The notes beneath the pieces were generated by a model. It did not search any database. It saw only the letters and a program-made list of their open reading frames with translations, and was not told where the DNA came from. This document shows, piece after piece, positions 8,678-17,275 of a DNA stretch of 64,000 nt. A program made the position numbers and the translations under genes. Positions within the stretch are counted from its first letter, which is position 1; each line of letters begins with the position of its first letter. Origin of the DNA: Planctomycetota bacterium (GTDB lineage Bacteria > Planctomycetota > SZUA-567); the NCBI GenBank assembly GCA_020060765.1, contig JAGUZQ010000034.1, forward strand, positions 99,015 to 163,014, read 5' to 3'.

Positions 8678-9055
8678 TCAATCCGCTTCCGCGTTGCCGA
8701 CCCGGGCCACTTCGCCCTCCTCGCCGACGCCCCGGGCGCGCACGTCGCCGGTGACGGTTTCGACTCCGTCGGTGTCAACGGTGATCAGCACTCGCAGGAT
8801 GTTTTCGTTGAGCTGGCACTGGCGCTCGACCTTGGCCACGACTGGGCCTTCCGCTTCGAAGTGGACGAGAATGTAGGTGCCCCGACGGCACTTTTCAATC
8901 TCGTAGCACAGGCGGCGGTCATCCCACTTGATCGACTTCACTATCTCCCCGCCGTGACGGGTGATGGTTTCCAGACAGACTGCCTCGGCCTTTTCGTAAT
9001 CATCCTTGGCCTTGCTGCTGTCGACGATGAACATCGCTTCGTACAATTTTTTCAC
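8678..9055 (-). CDS. rpsF: 30S ribosomal protein S6
   Basis: This 125-residue protein is S6, the partner of S18 in the 30S platform. Two tandem GTG codons are possible starts (9058 and 9055). The second is chosen because it lies 7 bases after GGAGG and gives KKLYEAMFIVDS, matching the family start. Later motifs are GGEIVKSIKWDDRRLCYEI and RGTYILVHFEAEG. The C-terminus is acidic and somewhat extended. The same frame is open upstream through pth to 9802, but that stretch is a shadow of pth. Confidence 0.95.
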   Translation of the reverse strand: MKKLYEAMFIVDSSKAKDDYEKAEAVCLETITRHGGEIVKSIKWDDRRLCYEIEKCRRGTYILVHFEAEGPVVAKVERQCQLNENILRVLITVDTDGVETVTGDVRARGVGEEGEVARVGNAEAD

Positions 9056-9090
9056 CACTAATCCTCCATCTAAGGTTTTTAAAACTGCTT

Positions 9091-9675
9091 TTACTTTTTG
9101 TCGTCTGGCGCGACCGCCGCCGGAGTCCAGGCGTTGAACCTGGCCTGGCTGGTCTCCAGGTCGGTCTCCAGCCAGAGCAGAACCGCCTCCGCCGCCGTAC
9201 CGATCACTTCCGGCAGGATTGTCTCCTCCCATTCGGAAAACCGACCCAGCACGAACTCGATCAGGTCGTCGGCTTCCGCAATGTTTCCCACCCCGATCCG
9301 GAGCCGGGCGTATTCGTCCGAACCCAGCGCCTGTTCGATGCTGGCCAGGCCGTTGTGACCGCCGCAGGAACCCCGCGCCCGCAGGCGCAATTTTCCCAGC
9401 GGCAGGTTTACGTCGTCGGCGATGACGATAATTTCCGGTTTCTCCCCGTCCATCTCGTCCAGCAGATTTCCCAGCGCCTCTCCCGAGCGGTTCATGAAGG
9501 TCAGGGGTTTGAGCAGCCTGCTGTCGCCGGTCGTGGCCAGGAGGAAATTCCCGCGCGGCAGAAATCCCACTCCGCCCAGTTTTTCCGCCAGCGCGTCCAC
9601 CACCCGAAACCCCAGGTTGTGCCGCGTACCAGCATATTCCTCCCCCGGATTTCCCAGACCCACCACGATCTTCAT
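9091..9675 (-). CDS. pth: Peptidyl-tRNA hydrolase
   Basis: This 194-residue enzyme releases tRNA from stalled peptidyl-tRNA. It begins MKIVVGLGNPGEEYAGTRHN, with the catalytic His in TRHN. FMNRSGEAL and ADDVNLPLGKLRLRARGS, followed by GGHNGLASI, are all family signatures. The C-terminus is slightly extended with Pro/Asp/Lys. It follows rplY by 15 bases. The order glmU-prs-rplY-pth is the same as in Firmicutes. Confidence 0.97.
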   Translation of the reverse strand: MKIVVGLGNPGEEYAGTRHNLGFRVVDALAEKLGGVGFLPRGNFLLATTGDSRLLKPLTFMNRSGEALGNLLDEMDGEKPEIIVIADDVNLPLGKLRLRARGSCGGHNGLASIEQALGSDEYARLRIGVGNIAEADDLIEFVLGRFSEWEETILPEVIGTAAEAVLLWLETDLETSQARFNAWTPAAVAPDDKK

Positions 9676-9690
9676 AGCGATTCCGCGAAA

Positions 9691-10332
9691 TTAGTCTTTC
9701 TCTTTTTCGGCGCGGTCTTTCTCGCCGATAACCTCGGGTTCGTTGCCTTCGCCCTCTTCCCCGCCTTCGCCTTCTTCCTTCTCGGCGGCCGGTGCGTGGC
9801 AACTGATGACGACCTCGTCGCCTTCGGCGTCATAGGTTACGCCTTCCAGCTTCGGCAGGTCGGATACGTGCATCACGTCGTTCAGCTTGAGGTTGCTGAC
9901 GTCCAGAACGATCTTGTTGATAATGTTTTTCGGCAGGCATTCCACGCCCACGTGGAACATGATCTGGTCGAGAATCCCGCCCTCGGCCACGCCAAGGGCG
10001 TCGCCGGTCAGTTCGATTTCGACTTCGACGTTGACCGGCTTGGTCGCGTCGATGGCGAAAAAGTCTGCGTGCATGATCTGATGCTCGAAGGTGCCGTACT
10101 GCACCTGCTTGATCAGCACGGTCACGTGTTTCCCTTCCATCTGCAGATCGAGCAGGCGGTCGCCGCCGTCAAGCAGTCCCACGAATTCCTTGAGAGGAAC
10201 CGACACGGGGACGTTTTTCTCGATATTATACCCGTACAGGACGCCCGGGAGCTTTCCCTGCTTGCGCAGATCGAAGGCGACGTACTTGCCCGTGCCCTCA
10301 CGTTTTTCCGCAATCAAATTTGCCACGTTCAC
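9691..10332 (-). CDS. rplY: 50S ribosomal protein L25/general stress protein Ctc
   Basis: This 213-residue protein is a long-form (TL5/Ctc type) L25 that binds 5S rRNA. The N-terminal domain has KREGTGKYVAFDLRKQGKLP, then GVLYG, and KQVQYGTFEHQIMHADFFAI. The C-terminal beta domain contains VNVEVEIELTGDALGVAEGG. It ends in an acidic Glu-rich tail (KEEGEGGEEGEGNEPE). It follows prs by 46 bases and precedes pth. Confidence 0.95.
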   Translation of the reverse strand: MNVANLIAEKREGTGKYVAFDLRKQGKLPGVLYGYNIEKNVPVSVPLKEFVGLLDGGDRLLDLQMEGKHVTVLIKQVQYGTFEHQIMHADFFAIDATKPVNVEVEIELTGDALGVAEGGILDQIMFHVGVECLPKNIINKIVLDVSNLKLNDVMHVSDLPKLEGVTYDAEGDEVVISCHAPAAEKEEGEGGEEGEGNEPEVIGEKDRAEKEKD

Positions 10333-10378
10333 CTCCTGTTAATTGTTAAAATCGCAAACTTTCCGATAATTCTCGGAT

Positions 10379-11305
10379 TTATAAAAACAACACACTCACG
10401 CTCTTGTTGCGGTGGATGCGGTTGACCGCCTCCCCGAGCAGTTCCGACACGCTCAGCACGGTGAGGTTGATGCCCTCCGGCTTGATTTTCTGCGGCACGG
10501 TATCGGTCACGATGACTTCGTCCGCATTGGCCGCGCGCAGCCGCTCGAAGGCGGGTCCGGCGAACAGGCCGTGCGTCGCAAGCACGGTGACCGTCGCCGC
10601 CGAATTTTCTTTCGCCACGTTGATGGCGCTCGCCATGCTGCCGGCGGAGGTTATCATGTCGTCGACGATAATGACGTTGCGGTTTTTAATCTCGCCGATA
10701 ACGTGGCCGGTTTCGACCTGGGCATCGTTCAGCCGACGCTTTTCCACCACCGCCAGGGAACCGCCCAGCCGCTTGGCGAAAGAATGAGCCATCTTGATGC
10801 TGCCGATGTCGGGGCTCATCACCACGGGGGCTTCGATCTTTTTCTTGTGAAGGTATTCGATCAGCACCGGCGAAGCATAGATATGATCCAGGGGAATGTC
10901 GAAAAATCCCTGTATCTGGGTGGCGTGCAAATCCATGCACAGCAGCCGGTCAACCCCGGCGGTGGCGAACATGTTGGCCACCAGTTTCGCCGTGATCGGC
11001 ACCCGCCCTTCGTGCTTGCGATCCTGCCGCGCGTAGCCGTAATACGGCACCACCGCCGTGATCCGACCCGCCGAGGCGCGCCGCGCGGCGTCGGCCATAA
11101 TCAGCAGTTCCATCAGATGCTCGTTGGCGGGGGGGCAGGTGGGCTGGATAATAAACACCTCCAGGCCGCGTACGTCGTCGAGGATCCGCACCTTGGTCTC
11201 GCCGTCGGGAAAACGCCCCACCTCGCACCGCCCGGGTTCCGTGCCCAGGTAGGTGCAGATGGCTTCTCCCAAGCCGGGGTTGGCGTTGCCGCTGAAAATA
11301 CGCAT
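10379..11305 (-). CDS. prs: Ribose-phosphate pyrophosphokinase (PRPP synthase)
   Basis: This 308-residue enzyme makes PRPP from ribose 5-phosphate and ATP for nucleotide, His and Trp synthesis. It begins MRIFSGNANPGLGEAICTYL. It has the regulatory and active-site segments RFPDGETKV, YYGYARQDRKHEGRVPITAK, MDLHATQIQGFFDIP and the PRPP loop VIIVDDMITSAGSMA. Length and motifs match class I enzymes. It follows the glmU-like gene by 63 bases. Its product feeds the purF, purD and purM steps encoded elsewhere in this window. Confidence 0.97.
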   Translation of the reverse strand: MRIFSGNANPGLGEAICTYLGTEPGRCEVGRFPDGETKVRILDDVRGLEVFIIQPTCPPANEHLMELLIMADAARRASAGRITAVVPYYGYARQDRKHEGRVPITAKLVANMFATAGVDRLLCMDLHATQIQGFFDIPLDHIYASPVLIEYLHKKKIEAPVVMSPDIGSIKMAHSFAKRLGGSLAVVEKRRLNDAQVETGHVIGEIKNRNVIIVDDMITSAGSMASAINVAKENSAATVTVLATHGLFAGPAFERLRAANADEVIVTDTVPQKIKPEGINLTVLSVSELLGEAVNRIHRNKSVSVLFL

Positions 11306-11368
11306 GATCCCGTCCTTCTGTTTTTTACCGCTCGATAAAATTCGGAAGCCAACCGGCGCGCCTCTGCG

Positions 11369-12106
11369 TCAGCCGTTTTTCTCCCGCAAGGATTTTTCCA
11401 CTTGTGCCAGGTCTTCCGGAGTATTTACGCCCAGCGCCTCGTCCGGATTCTCGCACACATGCGCGACTACCTTTTTTCCTGAAGCAATCAAAATACCGAT
11501 TACGTCAGTCAGGTAATACTCCCCCTGCGCGTTTTCGTTTTTCACCAGATCCAGCGCATCCCACAAATCGTCCGCGCGGAAGCACATCACGCCGGTGTTG
11601 CCCTGGTCGATGGCGCGTTCCTCTTCGGTCGCGTCTTTGTATTCGACGATCCGCAGGACGTTGCCCGCGCCATCGCGCACGATCCGGCCAAAACGGCTGT
11701 CAGGCGGAATCCGCACCGTCAGCAGCGCGCAAGCCGCGTTTTCCCGTTCTCGCAGTTCCGCGATTTTCCGGAAGCTGCCGGTCGACAACAGCGGCATATC
11801 CCCGCAGGTCACGAGGACTGGAGCATCATTTCCCTGAAACGCAACGCGGGCACACATCACTGCATGCCCGGTCCCAAGTTGAGGCGACTGCTCAACCCAG
11901 CGAACTCCGGTCGGCAGAGCGGAGACGACTTCATCTTTCCTGAAGCCGACTACCGCGACGACGTCTCTGACGTCTGCTGCCGAGAGTGCTTTCAGGCACC
12001 ATTCGATCAGGGGTTTCCCGCCCGCTTCGAACAATACCTTGGGTCGGTCGCCTCCCATCCGCGTGCCCTTGCCGGCGGCAAGAACACAGGCGCGAGGGGC
12101 TTTCAT
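11369..12106 (-). CDS. GlmU-like N-acetylglucosamine-1-phosphate uridylyltransferase, single domain
   Basis: This 245-residue nucleotidyltransferase is chosen to start at ATG 12106, 7 bases after GGAG. It matches the uridylyltransferase half of GlmU: VLAAGKGTRMGGDRPKVLF, QLGTGHAVMCA, CGDMPLL, EYKDATEEE, NTGVM and GEYYLTDVIG. The left-handed beta-helix acetyltransferase domain that fills the C-terminal half of usual GlmU (about 450 residues) is absent. The reaction is therefore probably UTP plus GlcNAc-1-P to UDP-GlcNAc for the cell envelope, and acetylation of glucosamine-1-P would need another enzyme. Position before prs supports glmU identity. Confidence 0.88.
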   Translation of the reverse strand: MKAPRACVLAAGKGTRMGGDRPKVLFEAGGKPLIEWCLKALSAADVRDVVAVVGFRKDEVVSALPTGVRWVEQSPQLGTGHAVMCARVAFQGNDAPVLVTCGDMPLLSTGSFRKIAELRERENAACALLTVRIPPDSRFGRIVRDGAGNVLRIVEYKDATEEERAIDQGNTGVMCFRADDLWDALDLVKNENAQGEYYLTDVIGILIASGKKVVAHVCENPDEALGVNTPEDLAQVEKSLREKNG

Positions 12107-12476
12107 CCGACATCTCCTAGCCTTGCGGCTGGCGCACACTTCGGAACCGGTTCGATCACAATAAACGATACCCGCACCATGGCGCAGGCATCTATGTCAA
12201 GCCGTATAGGATAATGCCAAATTTCCCTAACGCAACTGTTTCTTTCCGAATTTTCACGTTTTTTCCAGGAATGTTTTTGCGGGATCAATATAATATAAGT
12301 TTTATCGGAGGGACTAAGGCTCTAAGGGACTGAGGGACTAAGAAAATCTTTTTGCGGATGCGGTGTCGATAACCCTCGATTGAGAAAATTTTTTGGCAAA
12401 TAGGGAAGCCTTCGACCAGAGTCTTAGTCCCTTAGTCCCTTAGCGCCTTAGTCCCTGATATATATTAAGGAAACAT
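12107..12476. other. 370-base divergent intergenic region
   Basis: This region separates the glmU-like operon (-) from the alcohol dehydrogenase gene (+). It holds the octamer inverted repeat described separately (12309-12456). The minus strand has a TTGACA hexamer (12200-12195) but no well-spaced -10 box, so I do not call the promoter. A second AT-rich patch is at about 12283-12300. The dehydrogenase ribosome site AAGGAA is at about 12467-12472. Confidence 0.5.
12309..12456. repeat. 35-base inverted repeat built of 8-base units, 78-base loop
   Basis: The left arm (12309-12343) is four GGGACTAA-type octamers. The right arm (12422-12456) is four TTAGTCCC octamers. The arms are reverse complements over 35 bases with only two mismatches. 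The loop of 78 bases is almost the same length as in the 7066-7202 element, though its sequence is not clearly related. The element ends about 10 bases before the dehydrogenase ribosome site, so it would lie in or at the edge of that gene's promoter or leader. Confidence 0.8.
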
Positions 12477-13601
12477 ATGACTACCTTCCAAACCCCGCGC
12501 ACCGTCGTTTTCGGCACCGGCTGTTTCGAAGAAATAGGCAAATACGCCGCGCCGCTGGGCAGGAAATGCCTGATCGTGACCGGCGCCAAAGCCATGATCG
12601 AACACGGCTTTATCGGCCAGGCGGTGGAACTGCTGGAACAGGAAGGCGTCGAATCCGTCGTCTGCACCGGCGTGGAGCACGACCCTTCGGTCGAAACAGT
12701 CGACCAGATCAGGCAGCTTTTCCGGGAAAAGGAATGCGACTTTGTCTGCGCCATCGGCGGTGGCAGCTCCATCGACGCGGCCAAGGCTGCCGCCGCGTTC
12801 AGTTCCTCGCCTGAACCGGCGCGCGACTTTTTTCACGGCAAAAACATTCCCGGCAGTACCGTGCCGATCATCGCCGTCCCTTCCACTTTCGGCACCGGCA
12901 CTGAAGCCACCCGCATCGCGGTGCTGTCCGACCCTGCTGCAAAAATGAAAAAAGGCCTTCGCCACGACTGCATGTTGCCGACCGTGGCGCTGGTCGATCC
13001 GCTGCTGGGGCAGTCCGCCCCGCCCCGCCTGACCGCCGCCTGCGGGTTGGACGCCCTTACCCAGGCGATTGAAAGTTATCTCTCGATTAACGCCAGCGAC
13101 CTGTCCCAAGCCATGAGTTTCAACGCCGCTATTCTGTTAGCCGACGGCTTGCCGAAAGTCTACGCCGACGCCACAGACCTCGACGCGCGCAAGAACTGCG
13201 CCAACGGCTCGCTGATGGCAGGCATTGCTTTGCACAACGCCAACCTCGGCCTCGTCCACGGGATGGCGCACCCGCTTGGCATCCGCTACGGCATCGCGCA
13301 CGGGGAAATCTGCGGTATTCTTCTACCGCACGTGCTGCGCTTCAACCGCGAGGCGGCAGGCGAACGCTACGAACTCCTGTCCACCATTTTCGGCCAGGAC
13401 GCGGCGGATTTCTGCGAAAACTTATTGCGTAAATTCGGTCTTCCTGTCGATCTGCGCGGGTTTGATATTCCTGAAGCGGATTTTGAAAAAATCGCGGAAG
13501 ACACCCTGCCTTCCGGTTCCACCGCCGCCAATCCCCGCCCGGTCGAGGCAAAAGACGTTGTCCTGCTGCTGCGCAATCTTTGCGGGAGCGGCGAAGCTTG
13601 A
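12477..13601 (+). CDS. Iron-containing alcohol dehydrogenase family
   Basis: This 374-residue group III (iron-type) dehydrogenase reduces or oxidises an aldehyde/alcohol pair with NAD(P)H. The nucleotide-binding half has VFGTGCFEEIG, CAIGGGSSIDAAKA and VPSTFGTGTEAT. The metal half has VDPLLGQSAPPRLTAACGLD, LVHGMAHPLGIRYGIAHGE and GILLPHVLRFN, containing the Asp and three His ligands expected. The ATG follows AAGGAAACAT. Its TGA overlaps the TTG start of the VTT protein, so the two are probably co-transcribed. The substrate cannot be read from the sequence. Confidence 0.93.
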   Translation: MTTFQTPRTVVFGTGCFEEIGKYAAPLGRKCLIVTGAKAMIEHGFIGQAVELLEQEGVESVVCTGVEHDPSVETVDQIRQLFREKECDFVCAIGGGSSIDAAKAAAAFSSSPEPARDFFHGKNIPGSTVPIIAVPSTFGTGTEATRIAVLSDPAAKMKKGLRHDCMLPTVALVDPLLGQSAPPRLTAACGLDALTQAIESYLSINASDLSQAMSFNAAILLADGLPKVYADATDLDARKNCANGSLMAGIALHNANLGLVHGMAHPLGIRYGIAHGEICGILLPHVLRFNREAAGERYELLSTIFGQDAADFCENLLRKFGLPVDLRGFDIPEADFEKIAEDTLPSGSTAANPRPVEAKDVVLLLRNLCGSGEA

Positions 13602-14242
13602 AAAGAATGCTGCTCATCGCTGTTTGCCTGCTGGCGGTGTTCTCCTCCATGTTCATCGTCGCCGATCATTTCGGCTATACCGACGAGAAATACGCGCAAG
13701 CCGAACTGGAAAAACTCCACGCTTCGGAAAACGGCCAGTATCTAGCCGCCGCTGTGATTGTCGGCCTGCTGGCGATAGACCTGCTGTTGCCGGTGCCGTC
13801 GTCGATTGTCATGTCGGTCAGCGGCATGATGTTCGGCGCGGCGCTGGGAACGCTGATCGGTTTCGCCGGTTCGATGCTGGCGGCGGGGCTGGGGTTTTAC
13901 GCTTGCCGCTGGGGAGGCAGAAGAGCTTTTCAGAAACTAATCGGCTCCGACGACATCACCGCCATCGACGCCTGGTTCCAGGATTACGGCGTCTACGCCA
14001 TCGTCCTCAGCCGCCCGGTGCCGATGATGACCGAGATTCTCAGTTGCCTCGCGGGTCTGACCGACATTCCCGCGCGTACGTTTTTCCTCGCCTCCGCGCT
14101 GGGGCATCTTCCCGTCTGCCTGATCTACGCCTGGTTCGGCAGCGTAAGTTCGATCGCCAACCCCTGGCCCGCCGCCTGCGTGGCTCTGCTGATTCCGGCG
14201 CTGGGATGGGTTGTGGTCAGACGGATCAAGCGACAAGCATAA
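13598..14242 (+). CDS. VTT/DedA-like (TVP38/TMEM64) membrane protein
   Basis: This 214-residue inner-membrane protein starts at TTG 13598 inside the dehydrogenase stop (TTGA overlap), 9 bases after GGGAG; an ATG three codons later is an alternative. After an N-terminal helix it shows the VTT domain: LLLPVPSSIVMSVSGMMFGA, GTLIGFAGSMLAAGLGFYAC and later LSRPVPMMTEILSCLAGL, ending with hydrophobic helices. VTT/DedA proteins are lipid or small-molecule transporters or flippases affecting envelope homeostasis. The function of this copy is unknown. Confidence 0.85.
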   Translation: MKRMLLIAVCLLAVFSSMFIVADHFGYTDEKYAQAELEKLHASENGQYLAAAVIVGLLAIDLLLPVPSSIVMSVSGMMFGAALGTLIGFAGSMLAAGLGFYACRWGGRRAFQKLIGSDDITAIDAWFQDYGVYAIVLSRPVPMMTEILSCLAGLTDIPARTFFLASALGHLPVCLIYAWFGSVSSIANPWPAACVALLIPALGWVVVRRIKRQA

Positions 14243-14294
14243 AGTTCTCCCCCTCCCAGGTGAGGAAATATTATTACTTTATACCACGCGTTAC

Positions 14295-15428
14295 TCAAAG
14301 CCTGACCACTTCCCCCGTCTCGCGGCTTTTAATCGCGGCGTGGCACAGTTGACTGGCCACGAACCCGTCCCGCGCCGACGCCGCTTCCGGCAGCCGGTTT
14401 TCCTGAATGCACTGCGCGAAATGGTCGATCAACCCCAGCCAACCCTTGTCCACCATGTAATTCCAGTGCGGCGCGTGTTCGTTCATGTAGGTTTCAATTT
14501 CCGCGTCGCAGCCTGAGTCCCCGCCGTTTTCCTGTTGGTGCAAGTATTCCCATCCCATGCGACGGAAGGCATACAGCCCTTCCGCGCCTAGCGTGGAAAA
14601 GATATGCTTGTGCGCGAACTCGCGGTCGGGATGGGTATGGCCGGCGAAACGCTGCATCGGCGCGACCCCGGGATAGCCGAAAGCGCGCAACTCCACGAAT
14701 TCCTCCACCGTCACCGAACCGCACCGTGAAATCGCTTCCAGCCGTTCCTTGGTAAAATCGCGCGTGGCATAACCGCTGTTGAGAATAGTCGCCACGCAGC
14801 CGGACGCGAATTTCATGGTGTAAATTTCATCGTCGGGGCGGGAGCAGGCGCAATAGATCGAAGCCGCTTCGCTACCGACAATCCAGCGCAACGCGTCGAA
14901 GATGTGGCAGACCTCGTGGATCACGCGCACGCCGGGCGGATTGCCCTTGCCCCAGCGCCAGTATTCGTCGCTGATGCGGTAATAGATATTCTGCGCGCCG
15001 CCGTCGGCGTTGAGCAATTCCCGCGCGCGGAGATAGGACGGAGCCCGCCTTCGGTTAAATCCCACCACGACGAATTTACCCGCCCGACGCTGCGCCTCCA
15101 CCACTTCCTCGCATTCCTCCACCGTGGCCGCCAACGGTTTTTCCACATAGACGTGCTTGCCCGCCGCCAGCGCGCGGATGGTGAGTTTGGCCTGCATGTC
15201 CTCGCGCGTGGCAACCACAACGCCTTCGATTTCCGGATCGGCCAGCAGGTCGTCAACCTCGGCGGTGGCGTTGGGCACCCGGTATTTTTCCCGCATCCGC
15301 GCCAGCAGTTCCTCGTTCTTGTCGCAGACAGTTTTCAGATACACGTGCGGCGCGCGCATGAGATTGGGCAGATGCTGCGACTGGGAAATGCCGCCGGTGC
15401 CGATCAGGCCTAACACGGTTTTACGCAT
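14295..15428 (-). CDS. Gfo/Idh/MocA-family oxidoreductase
   Basis: This 377-residue NAD(P)-dependent sugar or polyol oxidoreductase starts MRKTVLGLIGTGGISQSQHL, the Rossmann entry. The family lysine motif KHVYVEKPLA and VVVGFNRRRAPS follow. The C-terminal sheet domain contains VIHEVCHIFDALRWIVG with the catalytic-type His. The ribosome site is AAAGGA. It is the last gene of the minus-strand operon with the pseudopilin, the GntR/LacI-type regulator and the 1139-residue secreted protein (gaps of 11-25 bases), suggesting work on a sugar or inositol-type product. The substrate is unknown. Confidence 0.93.
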   Translation of the reverse strand: MRKTVLGLIGTGGISQSQHLPNLMRAPHVYLKTVCDKNEELLARMREKYRVPNATAEVDDLLADPEIEGVVVATREDMQAKLTIRALAAGKHVYVEKPLAATVEECEEVVEAQRRAGKFVVVGFNRRRAPSYLRARELLNADGGAQNIYYRISDEYWRWGKGNPPGVRVIHEVCHIFDALRWIVGSEAASIYCACSRPDDEIYTMKFASGCVATILNSGYATRDFTKERLEAISRCGSVTVEEFVELRAFGYPGVAPMQRFAGHTHPDREFAHKHIFSTLGAEGLYAFRRMGWEYLHQQENGGDSGCDAEIETYMNEHAPHWNYMVDKGWLGLIDHFAQCIQENRLPEAASARDGFVASQLCHAAIKSRETGEVVRL

Positions 15429-15453
15429 GGGATGTCCTTTTCATAAATGGGGG

Positions 15454-16209
15454 TTATTTTTGCAGTTTCCAGTCCTGGTTGAATTCTGCGGTGCCGTCGG
15501 TGGTATTGGTGGGCGCGTACTTGCGCAAAGTCACGTGCTGGTCGGCGAACAGCCAGTTCATGCCGCCCTTGTGGCAGGGAGAAATCAGGTTGCCGTACCA
15601 GTAGGCGCCGCCTTCAGAAGAAGCGGTGGTAGCCAGCCGCCAGCCGGTCGAACCCCCGCCGGAGTCTGGCAGGGAATCCGTGGCCAGTGCGGTGCCGGAG
15701 GCGTTGCGAATCGCGCCCAGGCGCTTGGGATAGTATTTGGCATTTGTACTATATGTCACTCCGCCGTGATTGTACGCCTCGGTCCAGCCGCCGGTGGTGG
15801 CGAGGCACGTGAAGGCAATGCCATATTGCGTGGAGGTGGGATAATTGGCCAGATTGCTGCGGCAGACAAAGGGGCTTCCCTGCCAGATATAGCCTTGATA
15901 AGAGCCGTAGAGTTTGGCTTCCGGCGCTATATAGGGCAGCAGCAAATCGGCGAAAGTCCACCAGTGTCCGCCGAGGGAATAGCCGGTGGAAACCTGCGGC
16001 AGATAATCCCGGTTACCGTCGGCGTAGAGCGTCATCGCCACGTGCATCTGCCGGAAATTGTTCATACATTCCATCTGGTGCGCGCTTTCGATCGCGGCGC
16101 GCAGGGTCGGCAGCAGCAGTCCCGCCAGGATCGACAGGATCGCTATCACCACCAGCAGTTCCACCAGGGTAAACCGCCGCCCCTTCCGGGAATTGTCTGA
16201 AAGTTGCAT
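15454..16209 (-). CDS. Type II/IV pseudopilin-like protein (prepilin N-terminus)
   Basis: This 251-residue protein starts at ATG 16209, preceded by GGGAGG. A short basic leader (MQLSDNSRKGRR) is followed by FTLVELLVVIAILSILAGLL. The predicted prepilin-peptidase cut is before Phe13, with Glu17 as the conserved +5 Glu. The R-R-F form, rather than G-F, and the C-terminal CHKGGMNWLFADQHVTLRK resemble the highly multiplied pseudopilins of Lentisphaerota and Planctomycetes. It lies between a sugar regulator and an oxidoreductase, not in a secretion cluster, so it may be a surface or periplasmic accessory protein for substrate handling; that is inference. Confidence 0.88.
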   Translation of the reverse strand: MQLSDNSRKGRRFTLVELLVVIAILSILAGLLLPTLRAAIESAHQMECMNNFRQMHVAMTLYADGNRDYLPQVSTGYSLGGHWWTFADLLLPYIAPEAKLYGSYQGYIWQGSPFVCRSNLANYPTSTQYGIAFTCLATTGGWTEAYNHGGVTYSTNAKYYPKRLGAIRNASGTALATDSLPDSGGGSTGWRLATTASSEGGAYWYGNLISPCHKGGMNWLFADQHVTLRKYAPTNTTDGTAEFNQDWKLQK

Positions 16210-16232
16210 GGCCTGCCTCCCTGTTTCCGATG

Positions 16233-17264
16233 CTAACGCCTGCCTGACGCCGGTCTGGTAGCTGTACAATCCAACAATTGCGCGCGCTGCTCGAACTGCG
16301 GGTTTTCCACCAGATCCGCCAGCAGCCGCAACGCCCTGCCTCCGACGTCGGCGTGAGGCAGATGGCAGAAATACACTTGTTGTTGCAGGGTTGCCACCTC
16401 CCGGCTTTCGTTGAAAAAGCCAAGCGGCAAACTGTTGCCGTTCCCTTGCAGCCACGCCCACGCCACCAGATTGAACATGCTGCCGCCGGTCACCAGCAAA
16501 GCGTCGACCTGCGGCGCTAGTTCTTCCAAGACTTCGACCACCAGATGCGGCGTAAGCTTCATCACGTGTGGCGTCAGGTCACGCGAAAGCTGCTCCGCCA
16601 TGTCGGCACCCACCACCTCCCGGTAGCCTTCGCGACACAGGTTATGGTTGCGCCAGGCAAAGGTGCCGATAATGCCGATCCGGCGGAAGCCGTCTTCCCG
16701 CAGCAGCCGGGTCAGAGCCGCCGCGCCGCCGCGCCGGTCTTCGTTGGCGTAACCGTTGGCTTCGGGCTCCTCTTCCCCGGCCACCACCCACGGCAGGCCG
16801 CAGTCGCGGATAGCCTTGCGGGGAAAACCCGGCGTGTGCCCGCCCAGGCGAAGCACGCCCTGGCATTGCAACGCGCTCAGTTCCTTGCGTCCTATCTTCG
16901 TTCCTTCCTCCAGCGACAGCAGGCGCACGCGGATATCCCGCGCTTCCGCTTCCTGCAACACCCCGTCCAGGTATTCCATCAACTGCGGCGTATAGCGGCT
17001 TTCCGCCGCGTCCAGCGGCACGGCGACGGTTCGCAGTTTCCGGCTGATGTCGCGGACAAAGGTGCCTTGCCGCACGCGCCTTTCCACCAGCCCGTCCTGC
17101 TCCAGTTCCCTCAGCGCGCGGTTGGAAGTGATGGAACTGACCGCGAACATGCGCGCCAGTTCGGTGTGGCCGGGCAGTTTTTCTCCGGGCACGAACCGCC
17201 GGTCGCGGATCATCTCCCGCAACTGGCTGGCGATGGTTTCGTAAAGCGGCGGCGAAGAAGTCAT
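16233..17264 (-). CDS. GntR-type regulator with LacI-like sugar-binding sensor domain
   Basis: This 343-residue regulator has an N-terminal GntR winged helix (residues about 7-72: YETIASQLREMIRDRRFVPG, then SNRALRELEQDGLVERR). The C-terminal part (about 80-340) looks like a periplasmic-binding-protein/LacI sensor, with GVLRLGG, FRRIGIIGTFAW and DALLVTGGSMFNLVAWAW. This arrangement occurs in AraR-type sugar regulators. The ribosome site is AAGGA. It lies 11 bases after the large secreted protein gene and is likely to control the operon, including its own expression, through the palindrome at 20751-20764. The effector is unknown. Confidence 0.88.
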   Translation of the reverse strand: MTSSPPLYETIASQLREMIRDRRFVPGEKLPGHTELARMFAVSSITSNRALRELEQDGLVERRVRQGTFVRDISRKLRTVAVPLDAAESRYTPQLMEYLDGVLQEAEARDIRVRLLSLEEGTKIGRKELSALQCQGVLRLGGHTPGFPRKAIRDCGLPWVVAGEEEPEANGYANEDRRGGAAALTRLLREDGFRRIGIIGTFAWRNHNLCREGYREVVGADMAEQLSRDLTPHVMKLTPHLVVEVLEELAPQVDALLVTGGSMFNLVAWAWLQGNGNSLPLGFFNESREVATLQQQVYFCHLPHADVGGRALRLLADLVENPQFEQRAQLLDCTATRPASGRR

Positions 17265-17275
17265 GCGAATTATCC

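Noticed and set aside
8678..9802. Single 374-codon protein running through pth and rpsF
   Set aside because: Only the last 125 codons are S6; the rest is pth in another frame, with Arg/Gly-rich nonsense composition.
12195..12200. Promoter of the glmU operon from the TTGACA box
   Set aside because: No -10 box at 16-18 bases is visible on the minus strand; the nearest candidate is 24 bases away.
15454..16209. Component of a type II secretion or pilus cluster
   Set aside because: Only the pseudopilin is present; no ATPase, platform or secretin gene is near.
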